Assembly (NCBI GenBank): GCA_963556145.1
Contig: OY744468.1
Coordinates: forward strand, 248,001-312,000
DNA: 64,000 nucleotides
Origin: Hygrocybe punicea
Lineage: Eukaryota > Basidiomycota > Agaricomycetes > Agaricales > Hygrophoraceae
Direction of reading: 5' to 3'
Shown: positions 9,845 through 19,881 of the stretch, piece by piece
Numbering within the stretch: the stretch's first letter is position 1
Layout of the letters: each line of letters opens with the position of its first letter
The notes under the pieces: model-generated
What the model was told of the DNA's origin: nothing
The model's input: only the letters and a program-made list of their open reading frames with translations
Databases searched by the model: none
Program-made: the position numbers and the translations under genes

Positions 9845-11311
9845 TCACCTTGCAGTTTCAAGAGCAGCTTTTGCGACATCAAGGGAGGTTTTTGCGGTGC
9901 TCAAGCTGGCATTAAACGCAGAGAAGCGAGATAAGTCGCTGATTTCTGGGAATCGAAGTCTGTGGGCATCGGCAAGGTCTTCCCGAAGTACATTAACCTT
10001 TCTGGCTGCATGGTGGAGATCGTGGATGTGGATCTTTTCGGCATGAAGATATTCAGGGCCATTTATAATATTATTGGCGGCAGTAAGGGCAGACTTTGAG
10101 GCAGCGAGAGTATGTTTCACAGTCGCAAGGGCATTAGATGGTGGGTTGGAATTATTGGCCAGGTGTTCCACGAAGTCCGTCACATGGGAAATCTCCCTTA
10201 CCGCCTGTTCATAGAAATCCTTCCAGCTCTTCTCGCTTGTTCTCAGCCGTCTCCGAAACCACCATTCCACGGTGTCAATTGCCCGTTTTACCCAACGTAT
10301 CTTTCGAGCTTTCGGCTTCAACACGTCCACCACTTCAAGAATCGGACCGATAACAAGAACCAAAGCCAAAGTTTGGCCAAACGACCACAATGACTCCCCA
10401 CTAGCAACCAGGCCTCGACTGCGGTGGATTATGAGCTCGGTATCGACAATGAAAAGTATGCTTGTGAGAACTTGGGCGGCCACAATGGCACAGTACAGGT
10501 GTCGAAAGTTATATGGTCGTGAACGCATGCGCCAGGTAAATCGGACAATGAGGGAAACAAGATATACGGAAGAGAGAGTAAATATGATCGCATTGATACC
10601 CGGAATCACTGCGATCGAGTAGATGACGAGCGAGAAGACGCGGAGGGATGGACTTGTGACAGGTACCTGATGAGTGAAGATGGACGTGAAGGTCTCCTGT
10701 GTACATTGGGGCTGATTGCCGAAAACAGATATCTTCGCCCACAACCAAATGCCAAGGCAGGCCATGGCACAAAGGTGTAGAGACACCAAGCAAAACGCCC
10801 ATATCTGTCCTGCTTTGTATGGCCAGAGCCTCTGCGGTCGCTCTGACCATGATTTTCCAATTTGACCTTCGATTGTGGGCAAAATGCAGATGATGAGAGC
10901 ACTTGAATTGAGCATCCAGCTCAAATTGAGCACAATGAGAGCGTGATAAGCGTTTAGTCCAACAGTGGCTGCCTGAATGATTGCGGAAAAGATGAGAGCG
11001 CATGCAGTGAGAAGTTGGTTGGTGTAACTCTTGTTAAGGACGCTTTCTTCATGTGAGTCCACAAATCCATCGGAGACAAATATGAACGTGGGGAAGAGGA
11101 TGAGCAAACTTTGGATGTACGTAGAAATCCGCACTCCAATGCCTGCAATATCAGCATCGGGAGTAATGTCGGTGCATCCAGGTGAGACAGCGCCAGCAGA
11201 AAGGTGGGAAGCATCCCGGGAATTGAGGGACGATGAGATGAGAGTGGGGTATGCAATGACCACAACAAATTGAATGGTGAGCTGCAGGATGAGGCTGAGG
11301 TGAAACATCAT
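9845..11311 (-). CDS. Seven-TM membrane protein with Ala-rich C-terminal coil (paralogue 2)
   Basis: An uninterrupted frame of 488 codons. It starts with a signal-anchor-like stretch (MMFHLSLILQLTIQFVVVIA), then GIGVRISTYIQ at the first helix, about seven helices in all, and the block GESLWSFGQTLALVLVIGP shared almost word for word with the gene at 7791-9353. A basic VEWWFRRRLRTS block and an Ala-rich coil end the protein. Both paralogues end at AAG followed by GTGAGG, so the apparent TGA stop overlaps a consensus splice donor in each. A short extra C-terminal exon is therefore possible in both. No function can be assigned. Confidence 0.8.
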   Translation of the reverse strand: MMFHLSLILQLTIQFVVVIAYPTLISSSLNSRDASHLSAGAVSPGCTDITPDADIAGIGVRISTYIQSLLILFPTFIFVSDGFVDSHEESVLNKSYTNQLLTACALIFSAIIQAATVGLNAYHALIVLNLSWMLNSSALIICILPTIEGQIGKSWSERPQRLWPYKAGQIWAFCLVSLHLCAMACLGIWLWAKISVFGNQPQCTQETFTSIFTHQVPVTSPSLRVFSLVIYSIAVIPGINAIIFTLSSVYLVSLIVRFTWRMRSRPYNFRHLYCAIVAAQVLTSILFIVDTELIIHRSRGLVASGESLWSFGQTLALVLVIGPILEVVDVLKPKARKIRWVKRAIDTVEWWFRRRLRTSEKSWKDFYEQAVREISHVTDFVEHLANNSNPPSNALATVKHTLAASKSALTAANNIINGPEYLHAEKIHIHDLHHAARKVNVLREDLADAHRLRFPEISDLSRFSAFNASLSTAKTSLDVAKAALETAR

Positions 11312-11695
11312 GCAAATTTAACAAACAGGAAGAATTGACCGATTTCAAGTTTGACGGCCAGTTTGTGTAGCGAACACTAGCCACTGGCAGTTGGAATGGT
11401 GGATGACATCGATGACACATCGCACCGCATGATGGCAATCAGTGCAATGAGGCGCCCAAGCTGAAAGCGCCGTCCACATCCAAGCTTGGTTCCGAGTGAC
11501 TAGAAAAGGATTCACGAGACATACCACTAACTTGAAGTAGTAAGTATCCGGGCAAGTGTGGGATACAAGCACAGCACGTGTCAACACGACCACTATCACG
11601 CGACCTCACATAGACGCCTACTTCCGAGTCGGCGGACACATATCGGAGTATGACGACCTCCCCAACAGTCAACCACGAACGCAACTCTTATCAAC
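11312..11695. promoter_or_regulatory. Divergent intergenic region, 384 bp
   Basis: It lies between the start of the membrane-protein gene (minus) and the start of the calcium-sensor gene (plus), so it should hold both promoters. I see no clear TATA box. Confidence 0.4.
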
Positions 11696-12428
11696 ATGGG
11701 CATATTCAACAGTAAATCGTTAGGTCCAGAGCAGTTAAAAGACCTTCTGGAGAGTACACAATGTAAATAATATCTCTTATTTCGTCAATATTTGTTCACG
11801 CCATACTGTATTATCAATAACAGTTGACGAGCAAGAACTGGAGAAAAGGTATCGTACATCGTTTTTTTTTAAACTTTACTTACCCCACTCCGACCTCATC
11901 CAGGTACAAGAATTTCCAGCATAAATACCCTTCTGGCCGATTAAACCGGGACGAATTCTTCGCGGAATATGGCCAATTCTCACAGGAAATAGCTGCTCGT
12001 TACTTCGACATTTTTGACAAAGACAAGAATGAGACAATCGATTTTACAGAGCTCATGTGTGCGGAAAGCATTAGATTGCATGACAACCCGCGATGTACGC
12101 TACTTGCACGTCATTTAGTGATCCCGCCTTGAAGTCATTCACAACTGCAGTCGCTTTCAACCTATATGATGCAGACAAGGATGGATCTATCACGCGTAAT
12201 GAAATGCTCCAGATTACGCGGATAATATACAAGAGTATGGGAGACAGGAATTTGGTGACGCTCCCAGATGACGAGGCTACCCCAGAGCAGGCAAGCTCAT
12301 TCCCAGTGATAGGTTTGAATCATTCTGACTGTGCGATACAGTTTGTGGACAAAATCTTTTTAGATAAAGATCTTAACAAGGACAACAAGCTGAGTTATCA
12401 AGAGTTCGTTCGTCACATGTCATTATGA
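11696..12428 (+). CDS. NCS-1/frequenin-like EF-hand calcium sensor
   Basis: Five exons (11696-11762, 11824-11848, 11904-12056, 12119-12290, 12342-12428) give 167 residues. The N-terminus MGIFNSKS fits N-myristoylation. Three canonical EF loops lie at residues 69-80 (DKDKNETIDFTE), 99-110 (DADKDGSITRNE) and 149-160 (DLNKDNKLSYQE). LLESTQF, KYPSGRLNRDEF and DDEATPEQ match the NCS-1 pattern at the expected places. The family binds Ca2+ and regulates membrane targets such as phosphatidylinositol 4-kinase. It is shorter than usual NCS-1 (about 190 residues). The last intron (12291-12341, 51 nt, GC-AG) stays open if unspliced; removing it restores the exact family spacing between TPE and KIF. Confidence 0.85.
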
Positions 12429-12839
12429 GGTTTGTTCAATTTATTTTTTGAATTGCGATGGGGATGGTGTATACGTAGCTGATCTACTTCTGCAGTTCAT
12501 AAATTATTGTCACGGCGTTTGATGAGTGTAGTAGGGAAAATATCGCGTCAAGTGCCCTAATTTGAACATTAGTAATGACGGAGACTGTACAATTATCATG
12601 CCTCAGATATATTTATAGTTTGGTCATCATACCGATAAGACTGCACTTTGACGCCGGTGCAGTAGTCCTTTGACTCACTCTCACAACGTCGAGTCGCCAT
12701 AATTTGCAAGGAAAAGTGTTCTCCCAGGCAAAGATCCAGTCTGAAGGTATGTGCTCCATACTTGTGGTTATTGCGCTGACCAGAACCCAGTTACTAGCGT
12801 CGCGATCTGAAGTAGCCTTGCAAATCGAACAGGAAATTC

Positions 12840-13121
12840 ATGAGTGGAAACCACGATTTGACTGGCGGGATGCTTCTTCCGAAAGCACTAATCCAGATCA
12901 CGGTCTGCGACCTCCGTGATCAGGAGCATGACCTGAGATTGTCGTGGTCGGCAACCGTCATGGACGTCAAGAAAGCGCTCGAGCGCCGGGTGGCTATGCC
13001 CCCCAGAAAACAACATCTCTATCACTTGGGGCAAGAACTTGCTAATGAGCAGGTTCTTGCTCACAGCGGGGTCAAAGCAGGGTCCACTCTTCAGCTTAGT
13101 ACGTTCTCGTGTCATCACTAG
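12840..13121 (+). CDS. Small protein with a ubiquitin-like fold
   Basis: The frame encodes 93 residues. ALIQITVCDLRDQEHDLRLS, then TVMDVKKALERR, HLYHLGQELANEQVLAHSGV and STLQLS follow the beta-beta-alpha-beta-beta order of ubiquitin. No C-terminal GG is present, so conjugation is not implied. A splice donor may lie in the last codons (gtacgt at 13099), with an acceptor at 13149 followed by AFIDRLTEHRDDVKDLLK and a stop, but the phase does not fit cleanly. The true C-terminus is therefore unsure. Partner and role are unknown. Confidence 0.55.
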   Translation: MSGNHDLTGGMLLPKALIQITVCDLRDQEHDLRLSWSATVMDVKKALERRVAMPPRKQHLYHLGQELANEQVLAHSGVKAGSTLQLSTFSCHH

Positions 13122-13292
13122 TTGCTCTCTTGATTGACGAACTTCCTAGGCATTCATTGATCGGCTTACGGAGCACAGGGATGATGTGAAAGACCTACTG
13201 AAATGATGACCGATGTGCGTCGCAAAGTTGTTTGTGATCCACAGTGACAAAGTTGTTGGGGCAGGCAATAGGGTATAACGATTGGCAGGGGG

Positions 13293-13772
13293 TTGTTGTT
13301 GTTGTGCCTTCAGAGTATGCCGCCGCGTCTGAAAGCTCGCTCGGGACTTCCATCACATGCATCAGCTCGCGACCGTGTCGCAAGATCCTCTAGTGTTGCA
13401 TATACGTTGATCGGGGCTGATCGCAGCCAGTGGTGCATCTATGCACCATATTCTGATTCTCAAAAATCCTCAGCGGCCTTGCAAGAGCTTCCAAAACGCA
13501 TCCTGTTGCGTTCCCTTTTCCCGATTTTCAATTCGGACCATCCTGTCTTGGCACCAGTTCGGGCTTCCCTTTTGCCAGTTTCATTGATGGAACGAGTGTC
13601 CATACGACCATCTCATCGGGCTTGCAAGACATCGCTGAAGCCCTTGAAAATTTCGCACCGACCAGATATATTTCTTGTGGGGTATCCTTGCGCTATGGAA
13701 CGAAGGAGACAGGTGTATTTGGGAAAGGCACATCGTGAGGATGAGGATGAGAGGAGTGACGACTTTGGTTAG
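13293..13772 (+). CDS. Hypothetical protein, poorly supported
   Basis: This is a 159-codon frame with no recognisable domain. A different frame from about 13525 to 13731 reads more like protein (FASFIDGTSVHTTISSGLQ, ALENFAPTRYIS), so the real gene, if any, may be spliced or frameshifted here. Confidence 0.2.
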   Translation: MLLLCLQSMPPRLKARSGLPSHASARDRVARSSSVAYTLIGADRSQWCIYAPYSDSQKSSAALQELPKRILLRSLFPIFNSDHPVLAPVRASLLPVSLMERVSIRPSHRACKTSLKPLKISHRPDIFLVGYPCAMERRRQVYLGKAHREDEDERSDDFG

Positions 13773-14173
13773 TGGGGAGAGTCGCGGAAGAGCGGGGCGA
13801 TTCAGGCCAGAGATTGTGGAGACGTTTGATATATCATGAGGACTCGGAATCATTGTTTGCACGATGAACACCTAAAATCATCCATTATTCTGAAATTTGA
13901 CTTCAATAACGCTTTCTCGACAACATCCTCACAATGGTCATTTATGTCTTTGCTTTCTTTGTTGCCATGGGCCATGGGAAAGAATTGAACTGAGGCTTTG
14001 ATTTATGGACAACAGTTTCGCCCGGCTCATCAGGGGCTTAACTCTAACACTGCCCCTAACGATGCGAGTACTGGTTCACAGCTACCCCGTACCAAGAGAC
14101 GTTTGATCTCGAGAGTCTCCCTAAACCCAAGCCCATCCCTATGGAGCATTTCCGGGGACATTGACATCCACAT
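13773..14173. other. No gene seen
   Basis: The last 100 bases have a short frame (ETFDLESLPKPKPIPM) that may belong to the damaged kinase gene downstream. Nothing else is supported. Confidence 0.35.
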
Positions 14174-14866
14174 TTGACCGAATGCCCAAGCCCTATTCCG
14201 GCCGACTCTTACCTCAAGAAACCAACCATTCTCCTACCACAACTCGACACCATCACCACCCCCAATGATCCAACAAGCGACCGGCCCATTCAGGGCAGAA
14301 CTCCTAGGGACAATATGGACGCGGAGGCAGAGATATACGAGATCTTGAAGCGTCACCCTCATCCCAACATCTGCGTCTACTATGGCGTCGTTCGTGACAG
14401 CGATTCCTATCACTTCACCGCCCTCTGCTTGCTTGAAAAAAAACAGGCGCTGCCTGTACGATGCCATCCCCAACGCAGAACCGTTAGACGAGTCTGTGAT
14501 CCTTCAAGGCATCGAGAGAGGTCTAGATTTCCTGCACGGCACGCGTGCTCTTGTGCACAATGATATTAACCCGTGGAATATCATGCTGGACGATGCATGT
14601 AAATCCTGTTATCATCGATTTCGCTTCGTGCATGCCCATGCGCCGGACATCAAGAGGCGAAAGGCTGGCACGTGTGGGTGTGTGTTGGAGCCGTTGACAA
14701 CCACATGACAACCTCGAAGCCGGAAAACGATCATTACGGCGTGGAGATGATCAGGAAATTCATGGAGGAGCCCGGAGTCCTTCCAGATGGTGCGATGTAT
14801 GGTCCTTGGGTATTTCATATACGCGTTTCGGCGATGTGTCTGGACAGGATGAGCACTTGGCATTAG
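14174..14866 (+). pseudogene. Frameshifted protein-kinase-like gene
   Basis: Kinase features run in order but in different frames. EAEIYEILKRHPHPNICVYYG (alphaC region) comes first, then a frameshift at a run of eight A near 14438. LDESVILQGIERGLDFLHG and the catalytic loop VHNDINPWNIMLDD follow, with the HxD form HND. A second shift near 14600 leads into NPVIIDFASC, where the DFG motif reads DFA. A third leads into KPENDHYGVEMIRKF near the end. This pattern belongs to a fungal-expanded kinase-like family. With at least three shifts and an altered DFG, the copy is almost certainly dead. Confidence 0.7.
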
Positions 14867-15089
14867 ATATCGGTTCCCCAACTGTATGATCCGGTTTGTC
14901 GCATGATACATCGTACACCAACTGTCGAGAATTACGAATTTATATCTGGATAGTCGGGATCCCATTCTTATTAATTTAAACGGCCAGTCGAATCGTTGTT
15001 AGAATGGTCTCACATAATGGAAAAGCCTGTTGCTCGTGCGACATACCATCTCCAAGACCACCTTAGCCGCGGGTATAGCTTTCCCATCT

Positions 15090-15443
15090 GTTCCAATGAT
15101 AATAAACGACGGTCATCGGACATTGGAAATGAAATGAAATAAAACAAAAATAACGCACCACAGCTGTCAAGAGAAAGAACATTGTCGAATGATTCCTTGA
15201 TCTCGGCAAGAATCTCGGGGAAAAAGACTCCCAGATTTCGGGTAAGAGTGACTCAAATAATGGGGACATGAAACAGGTTTGGAAAAGGCCTCCTCGGCTA
15301 ATGTGTATTTCGTATGTCCAATCTGAGGGAACCGAGGGATGAAAAATTGCGTGGAACAAGGTCTCAATTGAAGTCATCTCGTCAATAGCGTCGAATAAGT
15401 TGAGATGATCGTTGCTAGCTTTACGAATATCTTCTACAGACTG
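15090..15443 (-). pseudogene. Unrecognised gene remnant
   Basis: On the minus strand a frame beginning RQSVEDIRKASNDHLNLFDA continues through ETLFHAIFHPSVPSDWTYEI to LLPEIWESF. A frameshift in a T run near 15220 then leads into EILAEIKESFDNVLSLDSC, followed by a possible donor. It reads like real protein but I do not recognise the family. The flanks (14867-15090 and 15444-16057) hold nothing I can support. Confidence 0.35.
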
Positions 15444-16138
15444 GCGACCAATGGGGGGTGGAGGCCGTTAACGCGTTCATCTGGTAAGGATTCTGGTGAT
15501 TTAGTAGTTAGAACAATAAAACAACATGCATGTTTATGGGCGGCTGGGACGGCGGGACTTCCTCCGGGCTTGTTCAGTAGAACGCAAACACAGCCAAACC
15601 GGCGTTTGCTGCGACGTCGGAATTTTTTTGATCGACTTTCACCGCTTTGAACTTTCGATACTGTCGCGACAGCCAGGCCCACCACCCTTCAGAGCCACTG
15701 CCTGCACTCGTTCGCATCGCCTCAATCAACGGTAACCCGGTGCGCGTGCTCTATCGGTTCTTCCTGATCCATAAATGCTGATGGGAATGTAACGATGCGA
15801 TCTAGCAGAGTGTGCGCCAAAACTCAACCACTTGACGAACACATGCCTAAATCAGTGTGTGTGCGCGATGTCGCGAGAGAGTAGTTGGGGCATCGATCCT
15901 TGATGGTTACATACACGCGAAACCCTGACATCCCTGATTCACGAAACCTCGAGAAAGCGAAACACCGGCTTCTTGTCCATGCAAACAATCGCTGAATCTC
16001 CGAGCAAGAATACCCCATGGGGATCCCACATCTTATGTTTTTTTTTTCACCTGCCAAATGCAAATATCAGATGATGTCCAATCGTACCTATATATACAGC
16101 ACGATCGTTCATGCTCTGCCATCTTCACACTGCCCAAC

Positions 16139-16384
16139 ATGTTGTTCCTAAACCTCTACCGTTTGGCTCTCTTTCTATCCGTATCGCTTGTTGCCGTTGA
16201 GGCCAGAGTAAGCTTTCCTTATGGTCTCGTCGATGCTTGGTTCCCGCGTCTGATTCTTCATTGGGAAGAACGTCTTCACCGATCATTCTCCAATGGTAAC
16301 AGCACTTCCCGATCTTCCTGGTCGGCGGGTGAAGTAACGGGAGGCAAACCGATTGACGGGCCTCATGTTTTTTCAAGTCTATGA
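16139..16384 (+). CDS. Small secreted protein candidate
   Basis: The frame encodes 81 residues from the ATG at 16139, about 50 bp after a TATATATA box (16089-16096). The first 22 residues (MLFLNLYRLALFLSVSLVAV) form a textbook signal peptide ending near VEA. The mature part is short, with one NxS/T site (NGNST) and no cysteine pairs. The stop is followed at once by a strong donor (gtgagt), so the gene may continue in another frame after splicing. Function unknown. Confidence 0.4.
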   Translation: MLFLNLYRLALFLSVSLVAVEARVSFPYGLVDAWFPRLILHWEERLHRSFSNGNSTSRSSWSAGEVTGGKPIDGPHVFSSL

Positions 16385-16726
16385 AGTGAGTTCCCAGCTA
16401 TAATGATCTCGACTGAGCTCATTGTGCGTTTCCCCCTCGCACACCTCCCCTTGTGACCCAATATCGTAATGTCATATGTTCTGCTGTAGATCCATTGGCC
16501 GTGCTAGAACCGACATTCCTTTCAAAATACCCTTACCGTATTCTATCTATTATATTTGTTCCTACAAGCCATCTATTGATACACGGTGTTCGTCGATTAC
16601 CGAAGAGAGCGTGATGAATGACCATTGACCATTGAATATATAAAACAATTGGGCCTGGACAGTCTAGGGTTAACTTCTACTGTCGTGTACCTGATCTTAC
16701 GTGTACCTGATCTTATCTCACCCGCT

Positions 16727-16916
16727 CGGTTTCGGAGAGCGGGGATCGTTGCTGGCACCACGGTACATTTTTGGGTTACTGTATTGCGCATTGGGTAGGT
16801 GTGGCCAATCATTTAATTATGAGAGAATTGAACAGATAAGGTATCTACGGTTTCGGAGAGCGGGGATCACCACGGTACCATTTTGGGTTACTGTATTGCG
16901 CATGGGTGGTGTGGTT
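16727..16916. repeat. Direct duplication, about 70 bp, two copies
   Basis: The block from TTTCGGAGAGCGGGGATC to TGTATTGCGCAT plus GGGTGGTGTGG occurs at about 16729-16805 and again at 16852-16916 with small indels. There is no coding frame. Confidence 0.85.
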
Positions 16917-17110
16917 AGATGTGGCCGCATGGTACAGCTTAGGGATAATGTGGCGCCATATATTCTTGTTAAAGTGCTATCCAAACAAAATGCTGCATAA
17001 TGTTTCATGTAAAGGTAGGAATGACTCTGCAACTTGTCCAAGAATATCTACAGAGGCTGATTTCAACCGAGTTATATGAAAAGGACATCAAAACAACCAC
17101 TCCTTACTGT

Positions 17111-18045
17111 TCACTCTCCTGGTGAAGATAACAACTGCTCCCAGGTAGGAAGGTTGAAGTAGGACGGCAAATCATTCCAGAGATTTTGCCGTGCTATATC
17201 AAATGAATCCTTGGCGAAATATTTGCAGAAGTCACAAACACGATACTCGCTCCAGGCAATCTTGATTTCGAGGGGCACCCAGCCTTGAGTAGCAAAGGAC
17301 GTCCGTTTTTGCATCCATCGAAGTCTGACTGGAGCGCAGTCTGGGTTAGAGCAGTCAAATCGACGGCATTCATGGAGGAACCCGTAAATGCGAGCGATTG
17401 TTGTTTCAATGAGGTCTTGGCGGGCGTTGAGGCAAGTACGTATATTGCATACAGATAAGGATGTTGACTCCTCCATGACGTATTTCAAGAGCACATCGAT
17501 TGATTGAATGGCGCAGTCCAGGAACACAGTCGGCAGGATTTGCGGAATAGTCATTGATTGTGCTAGATCAAGAACGGCGAACGGTGGAAAAGGACTCTTT
17601 GGTCGTTTATCCCAAGCGGCAAGAGTGGTAGGGTAGTAGTCAGATAGGTGGGAAATTGCGTTGAGGCGAAGATGAGGAATGTCATATTTGGCACTGAGCT
17701 TGAGAATTCCGGCTAGCGTAGCGAATTCGGTCCAAAACACTGATCTTTCGCCACCGAATTAGGTACGTGAATGTAATACTAATTCAAGGAGAGTCACCTT
17801 GGGTAGTGAAGGGCACGAAGGAGGCTTGCCATGTCCTCTGATGAGTCTGAAACTTGGACGACAGGCAATCCTTCTATAAGCTCCTGAGTATGTGATTGTG
17901 GAATGGACAGTATATCGCGAAAAACGGTTGAATTGTTGACCAGGAGTCCCTGATACACACGGAATCGAGTGTCCTGGGCCTCCAGAATGAGGTTCCCATC
18001 CTCAAACCAAAGTGTTTCATCAGTATGAGTGGAGGACATTTGCAC
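17111..18045 (-). CDS. BTB/POZ-domain protein
   Basis: Two exons (18045-17798 and 17744-17111) give 293 residues; the 53-bp intron restores phase exactly. The N-terminus reads LWFEDGNLILEAQDTRFRVYQGLL with STVFRDILSIP, the start of a BTB fold. GILKLSAKYDIPHLRLNAISHL after the junction is the usual helix pair of the family in mushroom genomes. The C-terminal half carries paired Cys (CRRFDCSNPDCAP, CDFCKYF). BTB domains mediate dimerisation and Cullin-3 recruitment, but these expanded fungal proteins have no established role. Confidence 0.85.
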
Positions 18046-18106
18046 GAATCAAGAAAGAGAACGGTACAAGGTCGAAAGAGCAAGTTGTGCCTCTCAAATG
18101 TGGTGT

Positions 18107-18640
18107 CTCCGGGTCCGTCGTTGTGTTCTCCACAATAGATAAAGGAACGATCTATGAGACAGGAGTACGAATGTCTGATGTCTGATGTCTGAACGTTGTG
18201 TGGTCATTCTCAGTCGGCCAGGGCACACCGTATATTAAAGGGTTCGAACTGCGTTTGGTTTTTCTTAGCCGTTGAACAAAGTCGGTTAAAAGGAACAGGA
18301 CTGACCACCGTTTGATTCAATTCAGCTGGTTCTTGTTGGGCTGGTAATTGTCGTTTACTAACAACATGAAATACAGACATCACGAAAAAAGCACGGTTGA
18401 AAAGTCAAGTAAGTGCTGTCGTGAGAACGTCCAGCGGAGAATGACAAGATAGAGTGACAATGAGAGTCGAGGGCATGGTGGCGCCAATATGAGGAAAGGG
18501 AGAAAAGGCACATACGCTAGAGCTACGAGTGGGAGCCTTACGATGATGTGGAGATCGATGATGTGGAGATCGATGATGTGGAGATCATTTTGCCAGGTCG
18601 CACAGGAAAGACTCGGATATCTGACACTTCATCGGTAGGT
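18107..18640. other. Intergenic; short tandem repeat
   Basis: No gene is seen. A 15-bp unit GATGATGTGGAGATC repeats three times at 18541-18585, and a short TCTGATG repeat lies at 18173-18188. Confidence 0.7.
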
Positions 18641-18649
18641 TCATCCTGC

Positions 18650-18934
18650 TCATCGGTAAAATCTGCGAGCTTCTTGCTGGATGCGCTCAGCGATGGTGGG
18701 TGAGGGCTTAATAGCTACCGATTCTCTGAGATGGTTAGTGGTAAAATAAGCCGCAATCTTTGCACTGGAATTGGAGACGCGATTGTCTACCTTCCAAAGT
18801 ACCAAATCTTTCGCCAGAACAGACTCTTTGATTGAAGCCCTTTTCATACGAGATCCTTTAGGTCGAATACATCGTTCTCGATTATTAGGCACCTTCACCT
18901 GAAAAACCGAGGAATCGCCTTCAATGTACGGCAC
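18650..18934 (-). pseudogene. Crinkler-type header fragment
   Basis: The minus-strand frame reads FQVKVP near its start, then SIKESVLAKDLVLWKV, then a tail ending IAERIQQEARRFYR. The FxVKIP ... IKE ... DLxLWKV order is the ubiquitin-like header of Crinkler (CRN) proteins, which in fungi usually precedes an NTPase or nuclease module. Here it stops after about 94 codons with no C-terminal module. The open frame begins at GTG at 18934, with no Met and an in-frame stop about 15 bases upstream; an upstream exon may be lost. It is a fragment or a solo header; the identification rests on a short motif. Confidence 0.45.
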
Positions 18935-19042
18935 GGTGAAAGAGCGTCACGGTAACGTGGGAACGTCCTACGGACTGATCCGGATTTTTCTCCTCCAGCC
19001 TGGAGCTACTAGTTCACAAGTTATATTATATCGCAAACCAAA

Positions 19043-19687
19043 ATGCGACCCGTAGTCTCTTTCACTGCTCTGAGACGTCCGGTGACCCGTCTCTCCCTCC
19101 GCTCCCGTCCCGTCCCTCCTGCCCGTATGTCTTCATCGAATCCCAACACGTCAAATGCAGCACAAACGAAAGTGGAAGACACTCTAGGAAGCTTGAGAAG
19201 GAACGTCGAAAAGCTGTGGGAGAAGACCAAATCATATCTGGGACCCATGGGTGAAAATGTCCTTGGCGGTGCGTAAATTTTCTCCACCGAAAGGCATATC
19301 ATGCGTCAAGGTCATGCTCCTGCTAAGTGGTTAATCCCAACACCTCCTAGCTTATCGAGAACCTCTGGTCTACAATCTTTCTGTCACGCGTGAAATCCTG
19401 AAGCAAATTTACATTGCTGAAGGTCTTCAGCCTCCCACTTCTCTCGCCACGATTCGGAGTGCTTATTCGACGCTTTGGACACGGTTCAGCAATCCCGCAT
19501 ACTGGCGTCAGATTGCCAACGGGCCTGGCCTGGCGAGGGCTGCGGTTTACGCTGCCGAAGCGTACGGCATCTTCAAGGTATGTCCGGTCCCAGCCCATCA
19601 TTACCTTGACCATTTTATATATTTTTGTGGTCCAAGATAGGTGAAATCGTCGGGCGACGAAGTCTTGTCGGATACAACTTGCATTAG
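19043..19687 (+). CDS. ATP20: Mitochondrial F1Fo-ATP synthase subunit g
   Basis: Three exons (19043-19268, 19351-19577, 19637-19687) give 167 residues with every phase consistent. The Arg/Ser-rich start (MRPVVSFTALRRPVTRLSLR) is a mitochondrial targeting sequence. AYREPLVYNLSVTREILKQI, EGLQPPTSLATIRSAYSTLW and the C-terminal IGEIVGRRSLVGYNLH are diagnostic of subunit g. The protein sits in the inner membrane at the dimer interface of ATP synthase and helps shape cristae; the helix with AVYAAEAYGIFK carries the membrane segment. It converges on the PHO88 gene with 194 bp between stops. Confidence 0.95.
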
Positions 19688-19881
19688 AATTCATATTAGA
19701 ATTCATTCAGATTCCAATCGAACCATAGAATCTTTCTGCATGACATTAACCTCTGAAATACGGTCGACGTCTCGTCAGTAGCTCACGCCAGGAACGCTCT
19801 CAGTCATAACAATCATGACAAGACAACTCATATCCTGAACTCAAGGGATACTGAGATTGACACGATAGAAGATGCTGCATA

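Noticed and set aside
15434..15685. A basic 83-codon minus-strand protein
   Set aside because: No domain and no continuity with neighbouring coding blocks.
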